From: Candidatus Woesearchaeota archaeon
GTDB lineage: Archaea; Nanobdellota; Nanobdellia; Woesearchaeales; WJKL01
Length of the DNA: 40,353 nucleotides
Assembly: GCA_019322535.1 (NCBI GenBank)
Contig: JAHWIM010000001.1
Coordinates: 1-40,353, forward strand
Direction of reading: 5' to 3'
Shown: one piece after another, positions 1 through 7,086 of the stretch
Position numbering within the stretch: position 1 is the first letter of the stretch
Layout: each line of letters starts with the position of its first letter
The notes under the pieces: generated by a model
The model's database searches: none
Told to the model about the DNA's origin: nothing
What the model saw: only the letters and a program-made list of their open reading frames with translations
Translations under genes and position numbers: made by a program

Positions 1-436
1 TAAGGTTGCATTCTCTTGCTAAAATTATTCTTTTAATTCCTAATTTCTTATAGAATTTTGCAGCTTCTGAATTTGAAACAGAAGCTTGTGTACTTAAATG
101 GATGGGAATTTTCAGTTTATTTGCTTCTGCTATAACAGACATGTCCCATGCGTGTATTGCATCAACTTTTGCTTGTTTGACTTTTTTTAGAATGTCTTTT
201 ATTTTATTTAATTCATTTTCATAAACAATTGTATTTAATGTGAGATATGCTTTGATTTTATTTTTATGGCAAATATCAACAACTTTTTTTAATTCTGATA
301 GTTTAAAATTCTTAGCAGTTGCTCTCATATTAAATTCTTTTAATCCAAAATAAATAGCGTCTGCTTTTGCTTGAACTGCTGCCCTTAACGAGATCCAATC
401 TCCTGCTGGGCTTATCAGTTCTGGTTTTTTAGCCAT
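1..436 (-). CDS. Peptidase U32 family protein (3' end beyond window)
   Basis: Reading leftward from an ATG at 436 gives an uninterrupted 145-codon frame that runs off the left edge. The translation begins MAKKPELISPAGDWISLRAA, followed by KADAIYFGLKEFNMRA and a Q-A-S-V-S-N-S motif, which is the N-terminal part of the U32 'collagenase-like' family (ELLAPAGNWE...ADAVYFG in most members). Family members are linked to peptide hydrolysis or, in bacteria, to hydroxylation of RNA or quinone precursors; which applies here cannot be told from the first third. It is the third gene of a leftward run after the Dph2-like gene and a 44-residue ORF, with a 23-base gap to the latter. Family call is firm, function is not. 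Confidence 0.85.
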   Translation of the reverse strand, partial: MAKKPELISPAGDWISLRAAVQAKADAIYFGLKEFNMRATAKNFKLSELKKVVDICHKNKIKAYLTLNTIVYENELNKIKDILKKVKQAKVDAIHAWDMSVIAEANKLKIPIHLSTQASVSNSEAAKFYKKLGIKRIILARECNL

Positions 437-459
437 TTTTAGATTAGAAAAAACAAACT

Positions 460-594
460 TTATTCTTCTTCGCTTTTGATCTCTTCATTCTCTTCATTGG
501 TTTCTTTAGGTTGAGAACTAGGTAATTTTATTTCAATCCATTCTTCTTCCTCTTTTTTATCAGATTTATCAGATATATCTTCTGATGGTTTCAT
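460..594 (-). CDS. Small acidic protein, 44 residues, unknown
   Basis: A 44-codon frame starting at ATG 592-594 overlaps the 3' end of the Dph2-like gene by 26 bases and stops 23 bases before the U32 gene. The product begins MKPSEDISDKSDKKEEEEW, continues with IEIKLPSSQ, and ends in a Glu-rich tail; it is almost entirely hydrophilic and probably disordered apart from the WIEIKLP strand. The overlap with one gene and close spacing to the next suggest translational coupling in one transcript. I do not recognise a family. It could be spurious, but the context (same strand, coupled start) favours a real gene. Confidence 0.5.
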   Translation of the reverse strand: MKPSEDISDKSDKKEEEEWIEIKLPSSQPKETNEENEEIKSEEE

Positions 595-1210
595 AATTTA
601 CTATTCCCCTTGTTTTATCAACCAACCTAGGACATGCTGTATTTATCCAACATTCAATAAAAGGAAAATTCTCTAACTGGTTTAAATCAAGCGTATCTGC
701 TATAAAAATGTATGCTTTCTTATTTTTTAAATTTTTCCTTAAGCCAAGTGCTTGTTCAAGTTTTTGCTGGCCTGGCTTTAAGCTGACTAGTATTCCCACT
801 GTTTTAGAAGATAAAAATTTAATTAAAGCACCTTTTTGTTTTTTCTTATAGTTTTCAACGTCTTGTTTTTTTAGTTCACTAACTTCATTGCTCAATGGAT
901 TTGCAACAATTACTTTTTTATTTGTTTCTAAAGCAACACCTAATGGGTGGAATTCTCCTGAGCCTATGTAAAGAAATGCATCAACTTTATTTTTTATCTT
1001 TTTTGCAGCGCTAACATCGCAGCCAAGAATTTGTCCTCCAATGACTGCTTTCTTTTTTGCTTTTTCAACTATTTCTTTGATTTGTTTTAATTGATGTTTG
1101 TGCTGTATTGTTGTAACTAAACCAACTTTTTTTGGTAATAATTTTAAAGATTTCCCTATAACTGGTTTGATATTTCCAGTGTATTTTGCTTCTATAAATA
1201 GCCCCTTCAT
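569..1210 (-). CDS. dph2: Dph2-like diphthamide synthase, lacking N-terminal domain
   Basis: Dph2 uses a [4Fe-4S] cluster and SAM to transfer a 3-amino-3-carboxypropyl group to the histidine of elongation factor 2, the first diphthamide step. The 213 residues match domains 2 and 3 of archaeal Dph2: TIQHKHQL (residues 34-41), GGQILGC with Cys64, YIGSGEFHPLG (81-91), and INTACPR with Cys193. Characterised archaeal enzymes are about 340 residues and use three cysteines, one per domain; here the first domain and its cysteine are absent. Only 45 bases separate the start from the previous gene and they hold no coding extension, so this is not an upstream frameshift within the window. A TATA-like box lies 27 nt upstream. 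Diphthine synthase is encoded at 36112, so the pathway is probably used. Confidence 0.8.
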   Translation of the reverse strand: MKGLFIEAKYTGNIKPVIGKSLKLLPKKVGLVTTIQHKHQLKQIKEIVEKAKKKAVIGGQILGCDVSAAKKIKNKVDAFLYIGSGEFHPLGVALETNKKVIVANPLSNEVSELKKQDVENYKKKQKGALIKFLSSKTVGILVSLKPGQQKLEQALGLRKNLKNKKAYIFIADTLDLNQLENFPFIECWINTACPRLVDKTRGIVNYETIRRYI

Positions 1211-1232
1211 GTATAAAAAAGAAAGAAAAAGG

Positions 1233-1240
1233 GTTTTTAA
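1233..1240 (-). promoter_or_regulatory. TATA-like box for the Dph2-like gene
   Basis: On the minus strand the sequence reads ACCTTAAAAACCC, centred about 27 nt upstream of the ATG at 1210. That spacing fits a nearly leaderless archaeal transcript, a pattern repeated at several other first genes in the window. Confidence 0.45.
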
Positions 1241-1255
1241 GGTTTGCGAAAGAGC

Positions 1256-2344
1256 TTAACTTTTGAACATCTTATCGTAACCTAATGCTCTTTTGTTTGC
1301 AGCCATCCATAGTTGTACTTCTATTTCCTGTCCATCCAATAGCTCAGAGCCATGAACTGCCCTATATAATAATCTGTTCTCTAGCTTACATGCTAAGTCA
1401 GATGGGATAACTGGTCTTGGGTCTACTAAAACATCATTATCTGGCCTAGACATAAGATATTCTACAGCTGCCCATGCAAACTTGTCTGGTCTTGCTGGCG
1501 GGAATCTATAATAACGTCCATTTGGCATGTTTGCATTGCTCCATGGAAGGTTATTATACATTGCATCTTCACTTGTACTTACAAAATCAAATTCAAATGC
1601 TCTGCTATATTTGTTTTTTTCATCTACTGAAAGATTCTTTAATTTTACTTGATGATATTCTCCTTTTCTTGTTGTTGAAGGAACCCAGAGTATTTTATTT
1701 GGTCCTTGGTCACTTTCTATCTCTATTTTTTCTTCTATTTCTTCTTGACTGCATAAGTAAGCTATCTTTCTTCCTTCTATCATAGAAATTACTGAGAATA
1801 CCCTATTGCGATTGTCTGCTTTGCTGAAATACATTAAACCAGCGTATGCAAGAAAGTCTCTTCCAATATATCTTCTTGCAACTTCTCTTGGTGTTAATCC
1901 TCTTCTATTTATTTCTTCTATAGTAGGAAGGCCTGCTTGAATAAAATAGCCTTTTTTTCTCCAGTTTTTTATGTCTATTACTAACTCTGTTTCTGCAGGT
2001 ACATGGAGATATTGTCCATTCTTTAAACGAAGAAAAGCGTCTAGAACTTGAGTTCTTCTGTCTCCTTTTGGTTCAACTCTTTCAAATTGTCTTATATCTC
2101 TTACCTTAGGTCTTTTGAAATAATCTACAAAATCTAATCCTGGCAGAATTACTCCAAAAGTGCTTGCTTCATTTGCTTTGATTACTTTCTCTGAAGCAGG
2201 TATTATACACTTTGATCCATAACTCCCAACTACTTTTCCAGCTTTTTTAATTTCAGTTGGTTGTTGTACTTCCCTATTGCAGCTAGTGCATCTTTTTGCT
2301 TTTTCTGCCTGTACTATTTCTACAAGTCCTTTTTTATATTCCAT
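1256..2344 (-). CDS. Hypothetical protein with N-terminal Cys motif
   Basis: A 362-residue soluble protein I do not recognise. Near the N terminus it has CTSC (residues 19-22) and a further Cys (GSKC, 46), suggesting a treble-clef or rubredoxin-like zinc site. The rest is mixed alpha/beta with many aromatics, including NGQYLHVPAETEL, a repeat-free middle and the C-terminal stretch LWMAANKRALGYDK. No signal peptide or membrane segment is visible. It is a single gene between the Dph2-like gene and aspartokinase. The ATG is preceded by an AGAGGTAGAGAAG purine stretch that can serve as ribosome binding site. A TTTAGTCGAAAAG element 33 bp upstream also occurs in front of ftsZ. Probably a lineage-specific archaeal family. 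Confidence 0.7.
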   Translation of the reverse strand: MEYKKGLVEIVQAEKAKRCTSCNREVQQPTEIKKAGKVVGSYGSKCIIPASEKVIKANEASTFGVILPGLDFVDYFKRPKVRDIRQFERVEPKGDRRTQVLDAFLRLKNGQYLHVPAETELVIDIKNWRKKGYFIQAGLPTIEEINRRGLTPREVARRYIGRDFLAYAGLMYFSKADNRNRVFSVISMIEGRKIAYLCSQEEIEEKIEIESDQGPNKILWVPSTTRKGEYHQVKLKNLSVDEKNKYSRAFEFDFVSTSEDAMYNNLPWSNANMPNGRYYRFPPARPDKFAWAAVEYLMSRPDNDVLVDPRPVIPSDLACKLENRLLYRAVHGSELLDGQEIEVQLWMAANKRALGYDKMFKS

Positions 2345-2376
2345 CTTCTCTACCTCTGACTATCCTCTTTTTAGAG

Positions 2377-2389
2377 TTTAGTCGAAAAG
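2377..2389 (+). promoter_or_regulatory. TTTAGTCGAAAAG motif shared with the ftsZ upstream region
   Basis: This 13-base element lies between the zinc-motif gene and aspartokinase. Nearly the same sequence (one extra A) occurs on the minus strand at 34228-34241 upstream of ftsZ, where two related copies are also present. A shared transcription-factor site is possible; the evidence is only the repeated sequence. Confidence 0.25.
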
Positions 2390-2488
2390 TTTAGAATCAA
2401 AGCATTGGAGCACTAACCTAAAACAATCCGCTCACTTTATGTATGAAATAAAAGAAATATAAAAAGGTTATGGTTTTAATTGTATACC

Positions 2489-3847
2489 TTACATTAAAAA
2501 TGCATCATAGAGTGCATGCAAAGCATTATCTGCATTGTATCCTTCTACAGCAAAGATGTGGCTTATTTGTGCAGGGCTTTTGGTTGAAACTATAGGAACT
2601 ATGCTTCTTTTTGCTAACGCTGTTGTAGCTATTGCTTCAACTTCTGGGTGACCTTTCATTCCTATTCCTACTGGAGATACAATTGAAAGATTATAAGTCA
2701 TCTCTATTCTATCTGGGTTCATTCTTCTTTCTATTGCTGCTCTAACATCGTTTGCTTTTCCCACTAAATCTTTTTGAGCTACAAGAACAGCTATATCATC
2801 TATATCAGTTGGATAGTGATGAGTAGAAACCTCATACTCCTTAAATATCTTTAATAAGTCATGAGTAAATCCTATCTCTTCATCCATCATATCTTTTTCA
2901 ATATACACTGAAGCAACATCATCAAGTCTTGCTATACCAACTACTGTTTCTTCAGGAACTCTCTCAGAGACAATCATTGTTCCAGGAGCAGATGGATTAT
3001 TAGTATTTCTTACATTTATAGGAATGTTCCTATTCTTACAATTAAGCATTGCTCCATAATGAAACACATTAAATCCTTTTGCAGCTAATATTCTGATTTC
3101 TTTATAAGTCAATCTTGGAATAACTTTTGCGTCTGTTATAAGTCTAGGATCTGCTTGATAAATACCGTCTGTATCTGTCCAGTTTTCATATAAAGAAGTA
3201 TTAATAGCAAATGCTAGTTCTCCTCCTGTTAAATCAGATCCTCCTCTGGAAAATACAGCAACATCTTTATCTTCAGTTATTCCATAAAATCCAGGAAATA
3301 CTACAATGCCTTGTTCCAATTTTAATTTTTCCAGATTGCTATAACTTATAGGCAATACCTTTGCATTTCCAAAATTATTTGAAACAAATAATCCAACATC
3401 TTCTGGAAGTCTGACAATTGCAGAAAGCCCTCTTTTCTTAAAATATCTCGCAATTATCTGAGCATGATAATGTTCTCCTCTTGAAGCAAAAAAGTCTGCT
3501 CTTTTCTTCCCTTCAATAGGATTTTGAAGATCTCTTCTTAAATTCTCCATCAAATCATTTCCTTCTATTCCTAAATCAGTAATTATTCTTCCAAATCTAT
3601 TTACTACATAATCATGGCTTTCTTTTGCAGAAATGCTTTTTCCTTTTTTCCTAAAATGTTCTCCATCTGTAGCTATATTAAGTAAAGAATCAGTAACTTT
3701 TGTTTTATGTTCATCATCAGTTCCTGGAGCAGACAAAACAACAAATCTTCTTCTTGGATCAGATTCAACTATTTCTCTAACTGCATCAATCTGCCTGGCA
3801 TTTGCTAAGCTGCTCCCTCCAAATTTGCTTACTATATCTTCTATCAT
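2489..3847 (-). CDS. Aspartate kinase
   Basis: Phosphorylates aspartate to aspartyl-4-phosphate, the entry step to Lys/Thr/Met synthesis. The 452 residues show the N-terminal KFGGSSLA nucleotide-binding motif (residues 8-15), an FSRGGSDLTGGELA substrate/ATP motif in the middle and a C-terminal regulatory half with two ACT-like segments (GIARLDDVASVYIE and SIVSPVGIGMKG). Length and layout match the monofunctional class with fused ACT domains. The start is supported by a strong GGAGGGAG ribosome binding site a few bases upstream and an AAATATATC TATA-like element beyond it. No aspartate-semialdehyde dehydrogenase or other pathway gene is adjacent, so its metabolic role in a small-genome archaeon is unclear. 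Confidence 0.9.
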   Translation of the reverse strand: MIEDIVSKFGGSSLANARQIDAVREIVESDPRRRFVVLSAPGTDDEHKTKVTDSLLNIATDGEHFRKKGKSISAKESHDYVVNRFGRIITDLGIEGNDLMENLRRDLQNPIEGKKRADFFASRGEHYHAQIIARYFKKRGLSAIVRLPEDVGLFVSNNFGNAKVLPISYSNLEKLKLEQGIVVFPGFYGITEDKDVAVFSRGGSDLTGGELAFAINTSLYENWTDTDGIYQADPRLITDAKVIPRLTYKEIRILAAKGFNVFHYGAMLNCKNRNIPINVRNTNNPSAPGTMIVSERVPEETVVGIARLDDVASVYIEKDMMDEEIGFTHDLLKIFKEYEVSTHHYPTDIDDIAVLVAQKDLVGKANDVRAAIERRMNPDRIEMTYNLSIVSPVGIGMKGHPEVEAIATTALAKRSIVPIVSTKSPAQISHIFAVEGYNADNALHALYDAFLM

Positions 3848-3952
3848 TTTATTCTCCCTCCTATCTTAATGATATATTTTTCCCTATTGGTGTTTTTATT
3901 GGCTGAACTCATTTTTTAGAAACCCCTTAAATTTTAGAGGATTTGAAGAAAA

Positions 3953-3978
3953 AATGAGAAGCTTATTGCTTCTTCATT
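3953..3978 (-). terminator. Hairpin with T-run downstream of rps7
   Basis: AATGAGAAGC and GCTTCTTCATT form a 10-bp stem with a single bulged T and a TTATT loop. On the minus strand it is followed by TTTTTCTTC, so it looks like a terminator or 3'-end processing signal for the rps12-rps7 transcript. It is 104 bases past the rps7 stop. The rest of the 234-base gap holds only the aspartokinase promoter and SD. Confidence 0.5.
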
Positions 3979-4081
3979 GTCTTAGTCTTATATTTAGCAG
4001 AATCAATTTTCATGTTTTGATTTAAACTAAAACAATTCATAAAAAATGAGAAGATATCAGTTTTATTTAAATGTTTCTGAT

Positions 4082-4675
4082 TTATCTAGAAGCATCAGCT
4101 TGTCTTTCAAGCTCTAGTTTCTTAGAAATAGCTAGACTATTTTGTGATAGATTATAAGCATTAACAATTTCATCTGCTAGGCATTCTTCAATTGCTTTTT
4201 TATTCCTAAAGCTTTTTTGATAAGATCCTTGTGTGAAATATCTTAAAGCAATATCAATTCTTCTTTGAGGACCGCACTCAACTGCTTTTGGATATCTTGC
4301 TCCACCATATTCTATTGTTATTATCTCTTCTCTTGGAGCAGCATTTTCTAAAGCTTTTACAAAAACTGCAATTGGATTTTGTTTTGTTGTTTTTTCAATT
4401 AATTTAAATGTTTTTTCAACAATTTTATAAGCAATATTTGATTTTCCAGTCATATGGTTGCTTGATCTAAAATGTTTTTTTGATTTATGGCCTGGAATCA
4501 TAACTTTATTTATTAATCTCTCAACAATAAATGTCCTTGATTTATGGAATCTTGCTCCAGCATATCTTGCTCCTGTTTTTGGAACAATTTTTGGTGCTAA
4601 ATTAATATAATTTTGTAATCCTTTATCTGTTACTTTAATTCCTTCTGTATCCCATCTATTAAATGTTTTAATCAT
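4082..4675 (-). CDS. rps7: 30S ribosomal protein S7
   Basis: S7 nucleates the head of the small subunit and contacts E-site tRNA and mRNA. The 197 residues carry the archaeal S7 signature: FNRWDTEGI near the N terminus, the KTKQNPIAVFVKALENAAP helix region, the GGARYPKAVECGPQRRIDIALR motif and the C-terminal RQADASR end. It follows rps12 with a one-base gap, as in the conserved archaeal str-type order rps12-rps7. EF-1alpha and S10, which often follow, are not here; the next gene is aspartokinase. Confidence 0.97.
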   Translation of the reverse strand: MIKTFNRWDTEGIKVTDKGLQNYINLAPKIVPKTGARYAGARFHKSRTFIVERLINKVMIPGHKSKKHFRSSNHMTGKSNIAYKIVEKTFKLIEKTTKQNPIAVFVKALENAAPREEIITIEYGGARYPKAVECGPQRRIDIALRYFTQGSYQKSFRNKKAIEECLADEIVNAYNLSQNSLAISKKLELERQADASR

Positions 4676-4676
4676 T

Positions 4677-5114
4677 TTATTTTCTAGCTTTTTCTATCTT
4701 GCCTGCTAATAAAGCTGGCAGACTTTGATCATTAACTTTTTTAACACACCATCTAACTCCTGAAATATCTCCTTTTGCTCTTCCCATTTTACCGCCAATA
4801 CATTCTATCATAACTTCATCGTGTTCATCGATAAGCTTAGTAGCACCATCTCCTGGACAGAATGCAGTAACTTGCTTCCCATTTTTTATAAGCTGAACCC
4901 TAACACATTTTCTCATCGCAGAGTTAGGCTGTTTTGCTTCTAATTGAACTTTTTCTAAAACAATTCCTTTTGCTTGAGAAGATCCTTCTAATGGGTCTGA
5001 TTTTTGTTTTAATCTTAAAGTTCTTCTGACATATTTTCTAGCGTGCCATTTACTTATTTTTCTTCTTTTTTTAAGTTTTTTTCCTGTTCCTAAGCCTTTA
5101 GATTTTTTAGCCAT
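4677..5114 (-). CDS. rps12: 30S ribosomal protein S12
   Basis: S12 lies at the decoding centre. The 145-residue protein contains the hallmark QPNSAMRKCVRVQL segment, the FCPGDGA turn and a C-terminal KGDISGVRWCVKKVN; the archaeal-type N terminus is rich in Lys/Arg. ATG 5114 is preceded by AGAGGAC, a usable ribosome binding site, and by a TATA box 28 nt upstream, so rps12-rps7 probably starts its own transcript even though it follows the polymerase operon. Confidence 0.97.
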   Translation of the reverse strand: MAKKSKGLGTGKKLKKRRKISKWHARKYVRRTLRLKQKSDPLEGSSQAKGIVLEKVQLEAKQPNSAMRKCVRVQLIKNGKQVTAFCPGDGATKLIDEHDEVMIECIGGKMGRAKGDISGVRWCVKKVNDQSLPALLAGKIEKARK

Positions 5115-5138
5115 ATGTCCTCTAGGATTAACATTTTA

Positions 5139-5146
5139 TTTATAAA
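5139..5146 (-). promoter_or_regulatory. TATA box for rps12-rps7
   Basis: The minus strand reads ACCTTTATAAATAAAATG, with TTTATAAA about 28 nt before the rps12 ATG. The same ACC-TTTATAAA string occurs upstream of the tRNA-Asp/polymerase transcript. Confidence 0.6.
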
Positions 5147-5151
5147 GGTTA

Positions 5152-5286
5152 CGAAAACGAAACGTTTTCGGGACCTTGAAAAAATTTATTTTTTCATTGA
5201 TTGTGGTTAAACAACTCTTATTTTCTTTACACAAAAAAATACAGGGTATTTTTTGTGTCCCAGAAATCAAATAACTTTGATTTCTG
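5152..5286. terminator. Array of four consecutive perfect hairpins between nusA and rps12
   Basis: Four separate inverted repeats fill the gap. (1) CGAAAACG-AAA-CGTTTTCG at 5152-5170. (2) TGAAAAAA-TTTA-TTTTTTCA at 5177-5196. (3) ACACAAAAAAATAC (5229-5242) with GTATTTTTTGTGT (5246-5258), loop AGG, one extra A. (4) CAGAAATCAAA-TAAC-TTTGATTTCTG, 11 perfect bp at 5261-5286, overlapping the nusA stop codon. On the minus strand they follow the end of the polymerase-nusA message and precede the rps12 promoter, so a multi-hairpin terminator or RNA-processing zone is likely. Confidence 0.6.
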
Positions 5287-5692
5287 TGATATCAAAATAC
5301 CTCTTAACAATTTCTTCTGTGTTTCTAAGATTAACAGCACTTTTGCCGATTAAATATCCTCTTGTTTCAGAGTCAGGTGGTGTGATTATTACTGTACTAT
5401 CTTCTTGTTTTATTTCTTTTACTTTTGAAGGAAAAACGATATTCTGGACAAACTGTAAAAGTTCTGGATTAAATTCAATTATTTTAATCTTTTTTCTTAA
5501 GACTCTTTCAAGTTTTTTTATATTCAGACCTCTTTTTCCAATTGCTTTTCCGATTTCTCCTTGTTTGACTACAAATATTAATCTGCTGTTTTGTTCAAAA
5601 CAATCTTTAAGAGCAGCTCCTGTAATAGATTCAAAAAGAGAAATAAATTTCATAGTGTTTACATCATACTTAATTTTAGTCAAATTATGCAC
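5267..5692 (-). CDS. nusA: NusA-like KH-domain protein
   Basis: Archaeal NusA is a short, two-KH-domain protein thought to act on nascent RNA with RNA polymerase. The 141 residues contain the KH GxxG motif GKAIGKRG near residue 50 and a second, less regular copy GYLIGKSA near residue 113; the bacterial N-terminal and S1 domains are absent, as expected in archaea. It overlaps rpl30e by 8 bases and ends the rpoH-to-nusA operon in the canonical archaeal order. The first ATG fits, because KIKYDVNTMKFISLFE aligns with the usual N terminus. Its last codons lie within an 11-bp hairpin arm. Confidence 0.92.
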   Translation of the reverse strand: MHNLTKIKYDVNTMKFISLFESITGAALKDCFEQNSRLIFVVKQGEIGKAIGKRGLNIKKLERVLRKKIKIIEFNPELLQFVQNIVFPSKVKEIKQEDSTVIITPPDSETRGYLIGKSAVNLRNTEEIVKRYFDITEIKVI

Positions 5693-5957
5693 CTTTAATT
5701 ACAGACAGAACAGAAATAGAAAAAGGTTTTTTACAAAGCGCTCCTAACTCATCATTCGGTTGTTTTAATTGAACAACTTCAGCTTTAGCTAGTTTACTAT
5801 AATATTTAATGTCTTTTTTAACATCTGCTGGACAATTTGAGGTTAAGAAAACTTTTGCAACTTTTCCAAGCTTTAGGTTTTTAAGGGTTTGTTCAGTACC
5901 AATAACTGCTTTTCCTTCTTTCAAGGCTTTTTTTACATCAGTAATTGAATTAGTCAT
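5685..5957 (-). CDS. rpl30e: 50S ribosomal protein L30e
   Basis: A 90-residue L7Ae/L30e-fold protein of the large subunit. ALKEGKAVIGTEQTLKNLKLGKVAKVFLT is the typical first half, followed by NCPADVKKDI and ALCKKPFSISVLSV. It sits between rpoA'' and nusA, overlapping the former by 4 bases (ATGA-type), which is the conserved archaeal arrangement and separates it from paralogous L7Ae. Confidence 0.95.
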   Translation of the reverse strand: MTNSITDVKKALKEGKAVIGTEQTLKNLKLGKVAKVFLTSNCPADVKKDIKYYSKLAKAEVVQLKQPNDELGALCKKPFSISVLSVIKGA

Positions 5958-7084
5958 TTTTTAACCTTTGTAATTAAGCCAGGCAAACCTGTTCCAACTG
6001 GAATAGCTTGATTTAGCATAACATTTTCAACAACAGAGTTTAATTTATCAACTTCTCCAATCAAAGCAGCGTTTATTATATGCACTAGAGGAGTTTCAAA
6101 ACTTGCTCTTGCAAGAACAGATGCTTTTTCACTTACTATCCCATATCTAGTTATTCCTCTTAAATCTCCACCATTACACATTGCATCTGCAACCAGCATT
6201 ATATGCCTCATATCAACATTCAAACCTTGAGCTTCAATAACTTTAAAAACTTCATTTATTACTGCCTGTCTTGCTGCTTCTATTCCTAAAGAATCATTAA
6301 TCTCAACAACAGCATTGGTTGTAGTTCTTGTTTCATCAACTTCTTTTAATTGCATAACTTCAGCAAGGTTTGAACCTGCTGTAATTATGATAAACTCATC
6401 TCCTCTTTTAACAGGCAGGACTTGTCTGATTCCTTTTACACCTTTTATATAAACATTTTTTAGCTTTTCTTTTATTTTATATACTTCATTTATCCTTTCT
6501 TCTTTTTTTCTTGATTTTATGATTAAAACATCTTCTTTTTTGTTTATATTGGTTCCTTTAAATTGTTTTTTTAAAGCAAAGATTATATTGCCAGGAGTTA
6601 TACTTAATTCTTTAATTTTTTCTTTATTTAATTTTACTTCAACTTTTGCTTCTGCTATATTCACTGCAAATTCAACCATAATATCTTTCATTACTGTTTC
6701 TTTTACTGACAAAGCTATTTCTTTGATTTTTGTACCTTTATTATAAGGGCTTTTTAGGAATATTTCCATCATTGGTGTTGCAATGGCTTTTCTTCCGTCA
6801 AGAATTTCAATAATTCTTGGGAGACCAACTGTAATGTTCATTTCAGAAACACCAGCAAAGTGGAATGTATTAAGTGTCATTTGTGTGCCTGGTTCGCCAA
6901 TGCTCTCAGCAGAAACTAAACCAACAGATTCACCTGGTTCTGTTTGTGCATTAGAAAATTCTTCAAGTGTTTTTTCAATTACTTTTTTTGCTTTTGAATC
7001 AGAAAGGCCTTTAATCTTTTCTTTTAGTTCATTGACTAGTTTTAAAGGCATTTTTTCTTCGTATTCTTTAGGTATTCTGACCAT
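5954..7084 (-). CDS. rpoA2: DNA-directed RNA polymerase subunit A''
   Basis: The C-terminal portion of the largest RNA polymerase subunit. The trigger-loop region SIGEPGTQMTLNTFHFAGVS is at residues 61-80, and the C terminus has the conserved SFETPLVHIINAA and VENVMLNQAIPVGTG stretches. The 376-residue length fits A''. Its ATG is two bases after the A' stop, so A' and A'' are made from one message and assemble non-covalently, as in most archaea. No intein is present. Confidence 0.97.
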   Translation of the reverse strand: MVRIPKEYEEKMPLKLVNELKEKIKGLSDSKAKKVIEKTLEEFSNAQTEPGESVGLVSAESIGEPGTQMTLNTFHFAGVSEMNITVGLPRIIEILDGRKAIATPMMEIFLKSPYNKGTKIKEIALSVKETVMKDIMVEFAVNIAEAKVEVKLNKEKIKELSITPGNIIFALKKQFKGTNINKKEDVLIIKSRKKEERINEVYKIKEKLKNVYIKGVKGIRQVLPVKRGDEFIIITAGSNLAEVMQLKEVDETRTTTNAVVEINDSLGIEAARQAVINEVFKVIEAQGLNVDMRHIMLVADAMCNGGDLRGITRYGIVSEKASVLARASFETPLVHIINAALIGEVDKLNSVVENVMLNQAIPVGTGLPGLITKVKK

Positions 7085-7086
7085 TT

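Noticed and set aside
5253..5747. 164-codon plus-strand frame opposite nusA and rpl30e
   Set aside because: It is antisense to two certain genes and its translation is a low-information Ile/Leu/Phe/Ser-rich sequence typical of complements of Lys/Glu-rich genes.
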